A stretch of DNA of 6,571 nt from Zoogloeaceae bacterium (GTDB taxonomy: Bacteria > Pseudomonadota > Gammaproteobacteria > Burkholderiales > Rhodocyclaceae), in contig JAITJU010000200.1 in the NCBI GenBank assembly GCA_031278735.1, forward strand, positions 1-6,571. Reading direction: 5' to 3'. The position numbers and the translations under genes were made by a program. The notes under the pieces were generated by a model. That model had not been told where the DNA came from and did not search any database. It worked only from the letters and a program-made list of their open reading frames with translations. Shown here piece after piece: positions 6,286 through 6,571 of this stretch (within the stretch, counting starts at the first letter, position 1; every line of letters begins with the position of its first letter).

Positions 6286-6571
6286 CCCCGCACTCCATTT
6301 TCCCCCGCATCGCCAAACAAATCCCCGCTTGCGGTGTCCAACGGGCGTTTGCGTCCTGACGATGGCGAAGCAACAGATTCCGGCTCCGGCGCGACCATCG
6401 GCAGGTTCGCCACATTGAGGCTGTAATCGTCGTGTCCCCATTCGCAGCGGGTCAGCACCATCTTCGGGATTTTTTTCAGCGTCAGGTTCGGCCAGCGTTC
6501 CGCCGCCCTGGCCGCCGTCACGCCCCGGAAGGCGGCGCAGCACACCAACAGGCTTTGCTCCGCGCCGACTT
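6282..6571 (-). CDS. Probable DNA methyltransferase (type III Mod-like), C-terminal end, 5' part outside window
   Basis: About 95 residues, open to the window edge, ending at the TGA at 6284-6282. The visible part has EQSLLVCCAAFRGVTAA, then WPNLTLKKIPKMVLTRCEWG and HDDYSLNVANLP, followed by a polar, proline-rich tail ending GENGVRG. The LLVCC.AF, NLT.KKIP..VL.RCEWG and DDYSLN blocks resemble the C-terminal end of adenine-specific methyltransferases of type III (Mod-type) systems as I remember them. The catalytic DPPY and SAM-binding motifs would lie upstream of the window, so enzyme activity cannot be judged. The stop codon overlaps the toxin ATG by four bases. In type III operons res normally follows mod. 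Here a toxin-antitoxin pair follows instead and no res is visible. The family assignment rests on short conserved blocks and should be treated as likely, not certain. Confidence 0.6.
   Translation of the reverse strand, partial: VGAEQSLLVCCAAFRGVTAARAAERWPNLTLKKIPKMVLTRCEWGHDDYSLNVANLPMVAPEPESVASPSSGRKRPLDTASGDLFGDAGENGVRG

Noticed and set aside
5851..6426. Plus-strand open frame of 191 codons opposite the toxin gene
   Set aside because: It is antisense to an unmistakable P-loop kinase, with no motifs or ribosome site.

Overview
The window most likely comes from a Gram-negative proteobacterium with moderately high GC. It holds a run of glycosyltransferases, including one with no soluble-sugar role I can see (a GT-C-type membrane transferase) and a heptosyltransferase-like GT9 enzyme, which suits lipopolysaccharide or another envelope glycan. 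Nothing in the sequence fixes the genus. There is no RNA gene, CRISPR array, origin or clear promoter.

Left part (1-4636, + strand): a surface-glycan cluster reading in one direction with overlapping or nearly touching genes. In order it has the C-terminal half of a GT4 glycosyltransferase, a scarred stretch with remnants of a DUF6625-like gene and a GT2 gene (about 482-1018), an intact GT9 gene, an intact CgeB-like glycosyltransferase and an intact GT-C-type membrane glycosyltransferase. The cytoplasmic enzymes would build a glycan on the inner membrane face. The membrane enzyme would add a sugar from a lipid-linked donor on the periplasmic face.

Middle (about 4640-4899, - strand): the 3' end of an IS5-family transposase. 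It lies between the end of the glycan cluster and a convergent operon. The rest of the IS is missing.

Right part (4900-6571, - strand): a defence/addiction-type operon read leftwards. It has the C-terminal end of a probable type III (Mod-like) DNA methyltransferase, an intact zeta-family toxin kinase, an intact 64-residue putative antitoxin and a rhuM-like gene. Each neighbouring pair is joined by a 4-base ATGA stop/start overlap. The toxin and antitoxin are intact, but rhuM carries two frameshifts and its 3' end is replaced, in frame, by the transposase fragment. No restriction subunit (Res) lies downstream of mod inside the window.

The most notable points are the unbroken ATGA chain linking methyltransferase, toxin, antitoxin and RhuM, the in-frame RhuM-transposase chimera, and the DUF6625 and GT2 relics, which become readable only when frames are switched.
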